This document shows, piece by piece, positions 1-12,600 of a DNA stretch of 64,000 bases (within the stretch, counting starts at the first letter, position 1; every line of letters begins with the position of its first letter). Below the pieces are notes generated by a model. The model worked only from the letters and a program-made list of their open reading frames with translations. It did no database searches and was not told the origin of the DNA. Source of the stretch: Cavia porcellus (lineage: Eukaryota; Chordata; Mammalia; Rodentia; Caviidae); the NCBI RefSeq assembly GCF_034190915.1, contig NW_026947486.1, positions 100,235,123 through 100,299,122 of the forward strand, read 5' to 3'. Both the position numbers and the translations under genes were made by a program.

Positions 1-720
1 CAACACTAGAGACACAAGAAAATCTAGCTGAGGCACTGGGTTACACAGCAATGTCCTGTATGAGTCCAGCTGAAGACCCACAGCCCATGACAATGCGTCC
101 CACAAGTCCAGCTGGAGTCCTATAGTCCATGACAATGACTCATGGAACTCTGTTTTATGGACCTGTGCTGCGAAGGCCCAAAGGGCAGCTGTGGAAGCTG
201 GAAAGTCTACTCCAAAGGAATGAAGGATCTGAGCTAGTAGGTTGAGGGTTCTACATTGGAGTCAAGAAGCAACACTCAAAGTAAGGGCCAGGGCTCCCTT
301 GAAAAGTACCACAGCCATCCTCAGTGACAACTAAGTCCCAAGCTCGTCTGGCATTGAGAACACTGGAGTACACACCAGGAATCCATCATGACGAACTTTG
401 CCTGGTGTTTAAGCAGCACATCATCTTCCCCTCCAGAGACAGGAAATGAAGCTCCAAGTAAGGACCCTCCTCCCCCAAAGTGAACCACAGCCACTCTCAG
501 CAACAAGCTCCTGAGCTCCTCCAATGATAAGGGCTGAATTCATACATGGGAAGCTAACCATGATAACCTCCTCCAGGAGAACTAGCAGCTCCAAACAGCA
601 ACACTCAGTAGAACCCATAATGCGACACTCTTCCTCTCCAGGTGTCTTTTATATGCTGGAGACTTTCTTCAGGTGGGCTATCTACACTCAGAACCATGCT
701 AATTTAATTCATTGGATGTT
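1..720. repeat. Unassigned region with degenerate short tandem repeats
   Basis: No gene is recognised. A unit beginning with AGTCCAGCTG and ending with CCATGACAATG occurs at about 63-95 and again at about 106-138. A looser pair, each with CCACAGCC followed by CTCAG, lies near 309-325 and 486-502, each just before a C-rich stretch. This suggests a decayed, locally duplicated repeat, possibly the 5' UTR of an L1 or an LTR, but the family is not identified. Short open frames here have no recognisable protein features. Confidence 0.3.
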
Positions 721-1069
721 AAATTGACCACCAGTTTTCAATCCATAACAGGGTTTTGTTATTTATGTTCTGCAAGGAGTGTCTCAGAGAAGTCTGTTTT
801 ATTTTGTCCAGTAAAAGTACAATGTATTCCTGAAAAATTATGGTAAACTAATTTTGGGATTTATGATGTTCTGATTTTGATACTGATTATTAACATTAAT
901 ATGCCAAAAACAATTATGGCTATAGTAAAACTTTGAAATGTGTTTCAGTGCTATTTAATTGTTTGTTACTGAAGAACAGCAATATCAACACTGATATATA
1001 AATATTATGACTGATTTGGTGAAGTACAACAGAAATTAATTTAAAAAAACGTTGAAAATTGGTTGTGTG

Positions 1070-1930
1070 GTTATGTCCTCTTTTATCTCAATCTCCTTTT
1101 TTATTTTTTAATTAAGAGAAAATAAATAAAAAACAGGATATATTATAGTAACCACTTTTATTTCCTATTAACTTGATTTGAAGTCCTATATTGCTCTCAC
1201 CATCTTGTTTTGACTGACTTTATTCTGTTTTGCTTGATAGTATCAAGTTTGAGGGTATGGGCAACTACTTTGAAGACAATAAGATTCACTATGATGTCCA
1301 TTCTGGTTTGACTATTATCTTCATTTGAAGCTCTGCAATGTCTCCAGTGTTTCAGTTTTATTGGTTTTGCTCTGTACTCTTTTGTTCAATTTTATTATAC
1401 CTGATAATATAGGCAATTCTTTTTAAGATAGCAAGAGGCATTATGGTGAACATTGTTGATCACCTTGCATTCTGTTTTTACATCATATATTATGTCCATC
1501 CTTTTGATTTGACTGACTCTGTTTTGTCACAATTGGTTTTCTTCTCTTCAAAAAAAGTAATAAGAACTGTGGGAGTAATAAAACACAAAATGTATAATTG
1601 TTATTATACAATTATAGAGGAAGAGAGGAAAAGAAAGTGCTCTAAAGGATACAACTTCATGTACATTTAAGTGTATAAAATAGATCACCATATTACTGAG
1701 GTTTTTTTTTTTTTTTGATCATTGAACAGTACTGTTTGCAGTCTCGCTGTTTGGATATCCACATTGTATGCTTTAATTTTGCAACTTGAACAACTACTTC
1801 TAAGATGACAATATGTAATCTATCAACTAGTGAATTCTTACCGTTTTTTTTTTTTTTGAAATTCTGTATTACTTGTACCCTTTTTCTGTTTTTTTTTCTC
1901 TTTAAATAAAATTTTTAAAAAAAATTTAAA
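1070..1930 (+). mobile_element. LINE-1 3' UTR copy (long T-rich 3' UTR type)
   Basis: The segment runs from TTATGTCCTCTTTTATCTC near 1,070 to a terminal TTTAAATAAAATTTTTAAAA near 1,902-1,921, a typical poly(A) signal and tail. The same succession of blocks recurs in this window at 28,120-29,170 and 32,940-33,540 on the plus strand, and at 9,609-10,580, 23,500-23,740, 25,380-25,735, 38,066-38,240 and 62,415-63,460 on the minus strand. In three of these it is joined to L1 ORF1 or ORF2 sequence, so I read it as an L1 3' UTR about 1 kb long. The sequence upstream (720-1,070) is AT-rich and unassigned. Confidence 0.6.
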
Positions 1931-2940
1931 AAGCAATGGAAAATATTCAGGCCTCTTTCTTCATGCAATTCATGTATCAAATCATTTTCCTAAAAAAAGA
2001 TTATAATAGATCCCTGAGGACTATAAATGAAATAAAATATAATTCTTTAACTACTGTACAAATTTGGTGATCTATTATTATTTGGCAATTGAGACTCTGT
2101 CATTCAAAATGACTTCTTTCCAATCTTTGATATTATCTAAGGTATAGAGAAATTAGGAATGCTGAACTTGCTTACAGTGAAAAATCATAAAGTCTGCATT
2201 CCTCAAAGAGGCAACAACACAAATAAAGTAAATCCACATGCCAGCAGTGAGTATTCACTTATCTAAATGAAAAGGAGGTGACTACTCTTCCGTCAATACA
2301 GGAATCATTAATTCATTTCAACATCAGATGCACAAATTATTCAAGCCAATATGAAGAAAATCAGAACATCACTAATTAGCAAAGTCATAAACCACAGCTA
2401 TCAAAAAGAAATATCCATTATATAATTTAAAGGATCAAGTTACCCTCAGCAATTAGGCCATTCAGGGTTTTTCTTATTTTGCAAATTATCAAATATTTCA
2501 CAATAATTGATATCTAATGTTGAGTGTGTAAAGGTAGATGCAAGATTACTAACATGCAAGCCCTGGTTGTTATTTAGGCCACTGGGGTAGCAATTGAGCC
2601 AATAAGGTACATTTGACACTTGTGCACAGAAAGACCCTTGGTGTTGCAGGAGGAATAGAACATTCAAGCCAATTCTTGTCCCTAAAATTATGACCTCGTG
2701 CGATTCTAATTTTTGTAGAGAAAAACTATGGAAATCTTCTTACTTTATTTAACAAAAAGAATTCTTGAGAAACTACAGTAAGCTACATTGAAAAAGTATA
2801 TATGCTACTCACAGCATTATGGTTCTGAAAATGATCTAGCACTTCACTCTCACAGAATTAAAGGGCACTGTTCAGAACACAGAATCCTCATTTGTAACCT
2901 GAACATGCTCCAATGATTTTTAAAGAAAATACATGAGCAG
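1930..2940. other. Unassigned AT-rich intergenic stretch
   Basis: I see no gene, SINE or recognisable L1 segment here. Short open frames on the minus strand (2,446-2,667) lack any domain-like pattern. Confidence 0.4.
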
Positions 2941-2943
2941 TAC

Positions 2944-3900
2944 ACTTCTGGGAAGATGGTGGAGTGATGAGCAGCAGAGAAAGTGTCTCTCCAAGATGTG
3001 GTGTCCAGATACTGGAATATAACCACATGAGGAAGCTGAGTAGTATGGAAGTAGGTCTCTGGGACCCGAGAAGGAACTGAAGCAAGAGTTAGAGCCCGCA
3101 GGGAGAGTGAAGAGAGAGATTTCAATGAAAAAGGAAAAGCTAGCAGGCAGCACGTTCTCCCTCAGCCTGGACGCACTGCATGAGAGGGTCCACAGGAACC
3201 TGTAGGTGCACGGTGACAACTAGAGACCTCAGAGGCTTACACGGAGAAATGCACCAGTGGAGTGGAGCAGGAGATACAGCGGACTGCAGTGGCTGATGAT
3301 TATTTGGGTTCATACACCCCTACGTGAGACCAACTCCCAGGGAGCCATTTTGGGGAGAGGCCAACTGAGCTCAGAACTCAGCTCAGCCATGGGCCACCTC
3401 CACCTTATAACTACCAGTACCACAGTGAGGTTGCCAAATTCAAACTGGCAGGAGGGCAGGAGGCAAGTTCAAGCCAGCAAGAGGTACACAGTGTAGTTCG
3501 GGTTGAATAAATCAAGTTCAAACTTAGAGCCAGAAACTAGCCTGAATTTCAGTGAAGTAAAAGTGCAGGCTGGCTGGAATTACCTGCCAACCTGCCTTAA
3601 AGCTGTGACTGACTTCTTGGCCCTGATAGTTTGAAGCTGGACTCAATCTGCCAGGTTGTCTATCAGTGACATCAGAGATGCACTTTGGAGTGGATTGTGT
3701 TTTATTTGCTTCTCCTTTTTTCTTTACTTCATTCTTTCCTTGTTTTTGTTATTTACTGTTTGTTGTTTCTTTTATGAGTGTGAACTCAGATTTTAGTACT
3801 TTTGTTCTTTTATTTTGCTCTTTGTTTTATATTTTCTTTTTCTCTTTCGCTCCTGTCTGCTTCACCAGTTTCCCAAAGCTTCAATAAACTTCCCTTGTCC
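2944..3900 (+). mobile_element. LINE-1 5' UTR, plus strand
   Basis: The block opens with TCTGGGAAGATGGTGGAG, the kind of GGAAGATGG start found at L1 5' ends. It continues with moderately GC-rich, non-coding sequence typical of an L1 5' UTR. Downstream come the pyrimidine tract (3,905-4,370) and degenerate ORF1 sequence (from about 4,700). Open frames here, such as 3,257-3,496, are not conserved protein. Confidence 0.5.
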
Positions 3901-3904
3901 TGAA

Positions 3905-4370
3905 GCTTCAATTCTTATCTTCTCTTTCTCTTTCTTCTTCCTCTTCCTCTTCTTCTTCTCCTTCTCCTCTTCCTCTTCCTCCTCCTTTTACTTCTCCTTC
4001 TCTTTCTCCTCTAGCTTCTCCTCCTCCTCCTCCTCCTTCTTCTCCAGCCTCTTCTCCTCCTCCTCCTTCTTCTCCAGCCTCTTCTCCTCCTCCTCCTCCT
4101 TCTTCTCCAGCTTCTTCTCCTCCTCCTCCTTCTTCTCCAGCTTCTTCTTCTCCTCCTCCTCCTTCTCCTTCTCCTCTTCCTCCTCCTTTTCCTTCTCCTT
4201 CTCCTCTAGCTTCTTCTTCTCCTCCTCCTCCTTCTCCTTCTCCTTCTCCTCTTCCTCCTTCTCCTTCTCTTTCTCCTTCTCCTCTAGCTTCTTCTTCTCC
4301 TCCTCCTTTCTCTTCCCGTTCACCTTCACATTCACCTTCACATCCACCTTCACCTTTGCCTTCTTCTTCT
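3905..4370. repeat. Pyrimidine-rich minisatellite (TTC/CTC/CCT blocks)
   Basis: Nearly 470 bases of almost pure pyrimidine on the plus strand. Irregular units of about 30-40 bases consist of CTCCTC and TTCTTC blocks punctuated by CTCCAGC, CCAGCCTC or CTCTAGC. Read through in different frames it gives artificial Ser/Phe-rich (plus) and Glu/Lys/Gly-rich (minus) proteins; these are translations of low complexity, not genes. Such homopurine-homopyrimidine tracts can form triplex (H-DNA) structures. It sits inside an L1, between 5' UTR and ORF1 sequence, so it probably expanded from a short pyrimidine run after or during insertion. Confidence 0.9.
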
Positions 4371-4679
4371 ACATCTCTATTTACCACCAGCTCCTCTTAC
4401 ATTTTCTTCCTTGAGGGTAAAATCTTCTCATCAAGGGCTTCCTTAATGTACACAATTTTCTATTAGTTTAAGATTTACTCATAAATGCGTAAGTATAGTT
4501 CATATGGTTAGAAGTGGAAAATTAATAGTTACCTCATTTTATTATTTTCTAAGCTGTGTTTCATGATATTGTTATTACTGATTGTACTACTAGAACCAAA
4601 AGGACATAATGGTTCTAATCAGTTGTTCCTTAGTGTATGCAAAGACTGTGAATACCTAAGGGTAATAATGCCATAGCAA

Positions 4680-6960
4680 GTGCCAAAGAACTAGAGAACG
4701 GGCCAAGTAGGAGGCAGCTTCTCATCCCTAGTAAACTGAAGTGGCAGGACTGTGCAAAAGACTCAAAACCCAAAGTTCAGCTATATCTAGAAGAAATCTC
4801 TGAGAGATAGTCATTACTTAGGAATACTAAACACTAGCAATAAACCTGTTAACCATAATCAACATACAAGTACCAACATAGAAATTAAACTACAAAAATA
4901 AAATAAATGAGGATATACATAAATAATATGCAAACCCAGACTTCCACCTCACCAAAGGCAAACCCAGGGGACAATGAGGTGGAACCACTTGAAAACCACC
5001 CAGCTGGACTCTCTGGAGTGATAGCAACATTAGTAACAAAGCAGATTAATGAGACTCTAGAAAAAGGTAAATTTACAAATAATCTCTCAGATACCTACAT
5101 AGAGGCTGATCATAATGAAAAACATGCTTAGTGACTCAAGGACGTATACAGATAAAGAAAAGCAGGAGGCTAGGAAAATGATGGAAACCAAAAATGCCCA
5201 ACATAGGGGAGAAATGGAATACATGGAACAGATTCAAGCATATAGCCAGCCAAAAAAAGTATATGCAACAGAATAAGCCAATGTGAGAACAGCATATCAG
5301 ACACAGAAGACAGAATTGTGCTTAGTGATCATGAAAAGAGAGATTTGTTTTAAGTAGCAAGAGACCACGAAAAATCAATCCAACAGATGTTAGAGATGCA
5401 AAGAAGAATGACATCAGATTGGTTGGAATCACTGAAAAATGAGGAGATACCACAAATTACATCAGGAACTTGTTCACATAAAAAAGACATCGATTTATAT
5501 AATGGAGTGCTACTGATTCATAAATAAGGAGAGTTTAGACTTTAACAGGTAAATGGATACAACTTGAGACCACACTCTTAAATGAAATAAATCAAACATG
5601 CATGTGTGAATAATTTATTGTCTCACTATTGCGAGATGAAAGAAAAAAATATATGTATACATACATACACATAATATGAAATGCATGTTTCATTATTACC
5701 CCCTAAGTATTGTTTTTAAATGTTTGGGGTTTTTCTCTTTAAAATAAAATAGATTTGAAAAGTGAAAAAAGAATAGAGCCTGTTCACAGAATTGATGCCA
5801 GAAAAATTCTCAAGCAGGGAAAAAAATTTAACATACAAATAACTGTGGCATATAAAAATGCAAAATCCATGATAAAAAAGGCTACACGAAGGTATATGAC
5901 ACTTAACATTTGAGAAATTCAACACAAGAACAGAATACTAAAAGCTGTTAAAAGAAACAAATCACTTATAACAGAAAGTCCATAAGAGTTATAGCAGACT
6001 TCCAAAACATATACTCAAGTCAAGGGGAGCTTAGAGTGAAATATTTCAAACTCTAAAAGAGACTAATTTCCAACCCAGGTTGATGTATCCTGCAAAAATA
6101 TCAAATATGAAGGAGAAGGAAGATACTTCCATGACAAACAACACCTGAGGAAACTCATGAACAGCAAACAAGCACTGCAAAATATTCTGAAACACATTCT
6201 TGAACGAGATAAAAGGAGTACATTTCCATCAACCCCAAGAGAAAAAAACACATGGCAAGGCCGGCAATTAAATGAAGGGGCTAAAAATGTGAACCAACCA
6301 CAGGAGAGTAATGTGAAAAGGAAAAGTCAATATATACCAGGGAAAATCATCATATTTTATGGTATCAACTCAACAACCAAATGAAACAATCTGGTATGAT
6401 GGATCAGACACCAGTATCTAAGAGTTTACTGCATGCAAGAAACATTTAATTCAAAAAATTCATAAACTGAAAGTGAAAGGACTAAATGAATATTTCATAT
6501 GACAGGAACATAGAAGAAAGCAGGAACAGCTATTTGAAGACAAAGTCAATTTCAAGCCAAGACTTGGCTAAGTAAACGAGTGCACCTTGAGAACATACTG
6601 CTAATGAATTAAATCCAATACACATGTGTAAATGTGATATTTTCTCTCTGATGTGAGGAACCAAAAGTGCAAATAAGAACCAAAATGTGTAGTAGATATA
6701 GGGAAATGAGAAGAAAATGTTCAAATAAGTTTAGGAGCCAGGGATGGGGCAGGGAATATGAAGAAAGGACAAGACAAAAAGAACAGTAGAAAAAGTAGAA
6801 AAAAGCTTTTGCAAATAAGGAGGGAAGAAGGGTTGAAGTGAGATTGGAGGAGTGGTTAAGAAAAGAAGAATTAAAATACCATGTACAGATACAGACTCCC
6901 CATCATGAATGTACATCTAATATGTACCAATAAAATAAAATGAAAGAATCAAATACTTGA
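4680..6960 (+). mobile_element. Degenerate, rearranged LINE-1 (ORF1, start of ORF2, 3' UTR)
   Basis: Decayed ORF1 sequence runs from about 4,700 to 5,450, and its C-terminal part resumes at about 5,900-6,250. It has the order AGCAGACTTCC, TTCCAACCCAGG, GATGTATCCTGC, GATACTTCCATGACAAA seen in the ORF1 copies at 27,280 and 60,700. Between the two parts lies a piece (about 5,480-5,690) resembling the ORF2 C-terminus and 3' end of another L1, so there is a nested insertion or rearrangement. Early ORF2 sequence (6,260-6,480) is followed by a purine-rich 3' UTR ending in CAATAAAATAAAATG near 6,929-6,943. No frame is intact. This 3' UTR belongs to a different type from the one at 1,070-1,930. Confidence 0.65.
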
Positions 6961-8940
6961 ACATTTAAAGCTTGGGTCTCACATTTGCAGATTACTTCAC
7001 TGCAAAAGTCTCTCAAAATTTGTCCCCTTATTTTCAGTTCTTTACTCAAATAATCACTTTTCCGTGAGGTTTCCACATAAAGCACATTTACATTAAACCT
7101 GCCTAAGCCAGAACTTTTGTTCTTACACCAAATTTGTTCTCTGTAGGGAATTTATTTTCACCTCATGGACAGCGTACTTTTACTTTATTTCTTTGTTTTC
7201 AATTCCCATATCGCTAGAATATAATTTCTATGAAAGCTTGTATTTGGGCTTCTTTGTTCTTTCAATATGTCAGTCATTTTACACGGCTTAGTTTAAGTTA
7301 TTTTCTGAAGAAAAATTGAATAAATTAACAAATGTTTTGGAGACAATTCAATTACTGAGGATTATGTTAACTTTTAATAAAATTTTTCATACCCAACATT
7401 TAACTTCACCATGTGGATCAATGATAAACATTGTTAATAGTTTGGTAAATATAATTATAAATACTTTAAGTGGCTATGCATACATATATATGCATGATAT
7501 ACTGTAATGTAGGCAAATAATTCACAGAAATCACACTGTGTTATAGATTTTTTGCAATTTTTTTCTGTTAGTGATCCAATGTGGGAACCGTCCTTGGTCA
7601 TTACATACAGAGAGGTTTTATTCTAAAATATAAATATAAAGCTGTCATACACAGACAGAAAGGAACAATAAAAAGATATGGAAGAGCTCATAGAACTGGT
7701 GTAAGCTTAGAGTACTACTATGAGTAAAGAAACAAAATCTTAGAAATGGTGAGTGGGTAGTCCCATAGCCAAAGTAATACTACAGAAGTAGCCTGGCTAA
7801 AACAGTGCCTCAGGAGGCACTAAATTTTTAAAGAATATTCTTACTTACAACTAAATAAAGTATACTGTTGCATGTCACTTTCCTGTAGAAGTGACATGGA
7901 GAAAAATATTAACAGGCAAGAAATTGATGAAAAATTTGTGTTAAGATCTGTCAGTGTAATAAAGCACCCAACACTGGCCACTCATGAAGTAAAGAGTTTG
8001 ACAAATTGGAAAGTTCAAAATTAAGTCTATACCCCTTTGTCTTGGTCTCCTTGGAGGGTGATAGGGATAGCATATTATGACAAGATCATATGTAGGAACA
8101 AAGATCACATTTCAGGCAGAGCACAAAAGAGAGCCACAGTACTGAGTTCCATATACCACCTGAGGGAATCCCTTCAATGACCTAAGCATTTTCCACAGTC
8201 CTGCCTCCTACAGCCCCAGAACATCTCCCAGTGCCACTACCCTGTGGGTCATGTATTTACATATGGGCCTTTGGGGACACTCAACATCTATGTCTTACTC
8301 AAAGTAATTTTAACACTGCTGTCTTTGGAGGAGAAGGGACAGAAGAGTGGCGCTGTGAGAAAAGAGGGCTGCTAGTCATTTCAGTTAGAGGTCTCAGCTG
8401 AACTTATTTGTAACTGTGAAGCTGAGATGCCCAGAGCCATCTGGAGTACAGCAAGGGATCTGGGCTTACACTGGCACAATGACTACTAACCGAATGAGGT
8501 CTGCTCTGATAAGTGGGAGAGACCCTGGGCAGAGGCCCAGGCATCAGCCAAGCTAACCTACAAGAGGCCTGGCAGCTGTGAGTTGCCTTGCAGCACCACT
8601 CTCTGCTGCAGGAAGAAACGGGTACTTCCTCCATGACAGGAGATGGTGGCACATCACAGAGTCCATATAGGGTGTCAACTCTCCTGATTCTAACGCTCAA
8701 GGGAGAACATCAATCCGGATACATTTAGACACGTTCCTGCATCCTACCTTCTCACAGTCCAGGAAATAAGTCATATACAGTTTTTTGAATCCTGTAGAAA
8801 GAGATGGAACCCAGCATGCCACAGAAGCTTGTAAAAATTCCAATCCCCTCAAACGTAGAAGGGAATTCACATCCTGGAAGGTCAACTACACTCTCAAATC
8901 TATGGGCAAATATTCACTATGTACTCCATTCCTACTGACA
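6960..8940. other. Unassigned intergenic DNA
   Basis: No gene or clear repeat is recognised. The part from about 8,040 to 8,880 is less AT-rich and has short minus-strand open frames (8,404-8,700 and 8,697-8,885) without recognisable motifs. It could hold an old LTR, but I cannot support a family. Confidence 0.3.
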
Positions 8941-8944
8941 TAGA

Positions 8945-9045
8945 TTTTTTTCTTTGGTACTAGGAGTCAAACTGATAACCTCACACATTTCCTGGCATAA
9001 TTCAAGAATTTTTACCCATTATTTGACTAGACACCAATTTATTTA
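8945..9045 (-). mobile_element. Degenerate tRNA-derived SINE (ID-like)
   Basis: On the plus strand TTTTTTTCTTTGGTACTAGG is followed by a CAAACTGATAACCTCACACA block and a degraded A-box region. This is the reverse complement of an ID-type SINE tail, B box and body. It is heavily mutated, so only the general class is supported. Confidence 0.45.
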
Positions 9046-9166
9046 TATTTGTATTATATCTTTACGTAGTGAGATTGAAGCTTTTTATATATTGTTGATG
9101 ATTTTGCCCAAATAATAAGTCCATTTGTCCACTGGAATTTTATTTCAACTTTGCTGTTAGAATTTA

Positions 9167-9171
9167 GTGTG

Positions 9172-9255
<84 letters not shown>
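9167..9255. repeat. (TG)n microsatellite
   Basis: A long GT dinucleotide run with a few GC interruptions (GTGCGTGTG). It gives a meaningless Thr-His repeat protein on the minus strand. Confidence 0.97.
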
Positions 9256-9256
<1 letters not shown>

Positions 9257-9264
9257 TACATGCA

Positions 9265-9340
9265 TGTAGTTTTGGATACTGAACTCTGGGCCTTACCCAT
9301 GGTAGGCAAATCATTGAGCTAAAATTTCAGCCCAGGAATT
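9265..9340 (-). mobile_element. Degenerate tRNA-derived SINE (ID-like)
   Basis: TTTTGGATACTGAACTCTGG, GCCTTACCCATGGTAGGCAA and CATTGAGCTAAAATTTCAGC appear in the order expected for the reverse complement of a tRNA-type SINE (B box, anticodon arm, A box). The TG microsatellite sits directly beside its 3' end. Confidence 0.55.
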
Positions 9341-9608
9341 TATATATTATTTTGTATTTGTACATATTCTCTATAATTTTCTCTTTGAATTGGTAAACTT
9401 TAAATTATGTAGTGCATTTTAATATTTTCCAAAATAAAATATTCTTCAATTTTCATGTGGTGATATATTGCAACTTGCATTATTTATGGGTTTGTTTTGT
9501 ATTATTTTCTGTAGGAAATCCTCTGCCAGCCATTATATGTGCATTTGTATCCACTATACATTTTGTTATTCACAAAGTTGGATGGATTTTTAAGTAATAG
9601 TTCATGTT

Positions 9609-12600
9609 TTTTTTTTTATTTAAGGAGAAAAAGAAAAAAAAACAGAAAAAGGGTACAAGTAATATAAAATTTAAAAAATAAACAGTAAGAAATCACTAGT
9701 TAATAGATTACATATTCTCATCTTAGAAACATTTGTTCAAGTTACAAATTTGAAGCATATAATGTGGACTTTCAAACAGTGAGAGTGCAAACAGTTTTGT
9801 TCAATGATCAAAAAAAGTCAGTAATATGGTTATCTATCTTACACACTTAAACATATATGCACTTATAACATTTAGAGCACTTTCTTTTCTTTTCTTTTGT
9901 ACAATTACAATCACACATTGTGGGTTACTCCCACAGTTCTTATTACTTTTTTTGAAGAGAGTAAAACCAAATGTGACATATCAGAACAGAGTCAGTCAAA
10001 TCAAAAAGATGGACATAATAGATAATGTAAAAACAAAATACAAGGTGATCAACAATGGTTACCATACTGCCTCTTGCTATTCTAAGGAGAATTTCCAGTT
10101 ATAATAAAATTGAACAAAACAGTAACGAATAAATCTAGACCATTGGAGACATTACAGGACTTTAAAAGAAGATAACAGTCAACCGGAACGGCCGTCATAA
10201 TGAATCTTATTGTCTTCACAGTTTTGCCTATACTTTCAAACTTGGTACTATCAAGCAAAGCAGAATAGGGGAAAATCAGTCAAAACAAGATGGTGAGGGC
10301 AATACAGGATTTCAAATCAAGCTAATAGGAAATCTAAGTAGGTTACTATAATGTATCCTGCTATTTTTTATTTATTTTTTCCCTTAATTAAAAAGATAGA
10401 AAGAAAAAAGTAAATAATTTTTAAAAAAAGGAATTAAGATGAAAGAGGGCATAACAACAGAACAGCACAGGTCCAAATATAACCATTTAAGCAAAATAGT
10501 GTTTCACCACAAGATATCCTGACATAAAAATAGTTACCATAGTGTCTCTTTCCTTGAAATCTTTGAGTATAACTTCGTATACTGTAGCACCAAACATATC
10601 ATGACACTACAAAACCATTCAAGAGAATGACATTATTACAGGGCATTTAGAACCAATTAACAGAAAATAAACAATGGTTTCTGTATAATCTCCTCATCTA
10701 TAAAAGTTTTACTTATATTATCATATATAATAAAATCCAATAAGATACAACATTTTAAGACCGATGGAGACAGAAGAATAAAAGCTTGATGGGACTTCAA
10801 AACAAGATGATATTAAATCAGCACTAGCTATTATGATGTCTTGTTTTCTCCAAAATAGCTGTTCGTACCATACGATCTTCTCTGCCTCATTTCTGTTGAG
10901 CTCTTTTTCTGTCATTTGTTGTCAGTTTGTCTTCTTCATTTTGCTTTCTGCTCCATTCATTGTGGCCTCTCTGCCACTATTTCTGGGATCTTGGTATTTT
11001 CCTTTTTTAGAATATCCTGCAGTATTCTCTGTAGAGTGGAATTGGTGGTTGCAAATTCCCCTAGTTCCTCTTTATCCTGGAAGCACCTTGTTTTTCCATC
11101 AATTTCTAGGGACAGTTGTGCAGGATATATCAATCTTGGCTGGAGGTTATTATCTTTCAAAGCTTGAATTATTTCCCCCCATGCTCTTCATGATTTGATG
11201 GTTTGTGCCAAGAAGTCTGCTGTAATTCTGATGGGTGTTCCCTTATAAGCAATCTGTTTCTTGTCTCTGACAGCTTTTAATATTCTGTTCTTATATTGGA
11301 TTTCTGGAATTTTGATTATTATATGCCTGGGTGTAGATCTGTTTGGGTTGTAGGTGGTTGGTGTTCTTTTTGCCTCATACATCTGAGTATCTTTACCATT
11401 TGCTAAATTAGGGAAATTCTCTTGGATTATTTCTGTGAATAGCTTTTGTAGTCCATTTGTTTGTGTCCCTACTTCTTCTTTTATGTTCTTAATTTTTAAG
11501 TTATAGATCCTCTTATCATCTTCTAGCCTTTGTATTGTTGCTGTTTGTTTCTTGTTGTTGTTGTTGTTATTTTTAAGTTTTTCATTTCATGATCCCATAT
11601 TACAAATCTGTTTGTAATAGTTCAGATAATCTATCCCTCCAATTCAGATAATCTATTCTTAGTTTCTTTCAAGCTGTTATACCAGTTTTCGATAGTTTTT
11701 ATTTTCCTGGTAATCTCTTTGAACCTGCTTCACGTATTCTATGTTTTCTCTACTTTCTCCATCAAACAATTCTCCCCTTTTTTTCTGTTCTTCCATTCTA
11801 CTGTCTGTTTTTTCTTAGGTGGTGATTAGCATTTCTCTAACTATTCTACTTATATCTTGCTTCAGGTCATTAATAACTTCATTCCTGAACTTGTCTATGA
11901 GACTCTGGAGATGGCGCTTTATGTCTATTGGTGCCGTGTCTGATATTGCATGTTTCTCAGGATTGGGGGCCGAGGACCCTTTCTTGTTGTTCCCTCTTCC
12001 CATATTTTTGTTCATTTTATACAAGTATATATAGGAGGCCCAGTTTCTTTCTTTATCGGTTACAGTTTGTTTGAGTTGCACTGGCTAGGTGTTCCTGCCC
12101 ATTGCAGTGTACTAGGGAGACACAGACCTGGGCAGCCTATACTGGGCCTGCCCCTCCAGGTCAACCTACCAAAGGCTTCACTGCTAAGGTGTACCTCCAG
12201 GTGCTGGGACCTGGTTTGGGCTAGCTGACTGGGTCTTAATCAGTGGCTTCACGCAGGCCAGGCACTCCCCACCAATCCTGCTTGAGAGGGGAATATGTGA
12301 CTGAAGTCACTGCAGCATCCTGTCCCAGCCAGCCCACCTGGTCCCAGTATGTCCTTTGCTGAAACCTCCAACTCTATGGAAGGGTCCTCGATCCACTCAC
12401 TCACCGCAGGTTGATGCAGGGCTCCCAGCCAGACCCGCTCTCAACTCCATTCACCCCTTCCCACTCAGAGCTATCGCACCTCTCTCCTTGCCGTGCTTAT
12501 TGGGACGCAGCAGCGGCTGCAGGAAATTCAAATCGCAGCTTCCAGTGGCGCAGGGTCCAGCTTCCGCGCTGAGACCTTATCTGTTCCTGTTGTATCACTG

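Noticed and set aside
3815..4414. Ser/Phe-rich 199-codon frame on the plus strand and Glu/Lys- or Glu/Gly-rich frames on the minus strand
   Set aside because: They are three readings of the same pyrimidine minisatellite. Stop-free low complexity explains the length.
9054..9314. Thr-His repeat protein on the minus strand
   Set aside because: Translation of a TG microsatellite. The same applies to 56,540-56,800 and 14,732-15,094.
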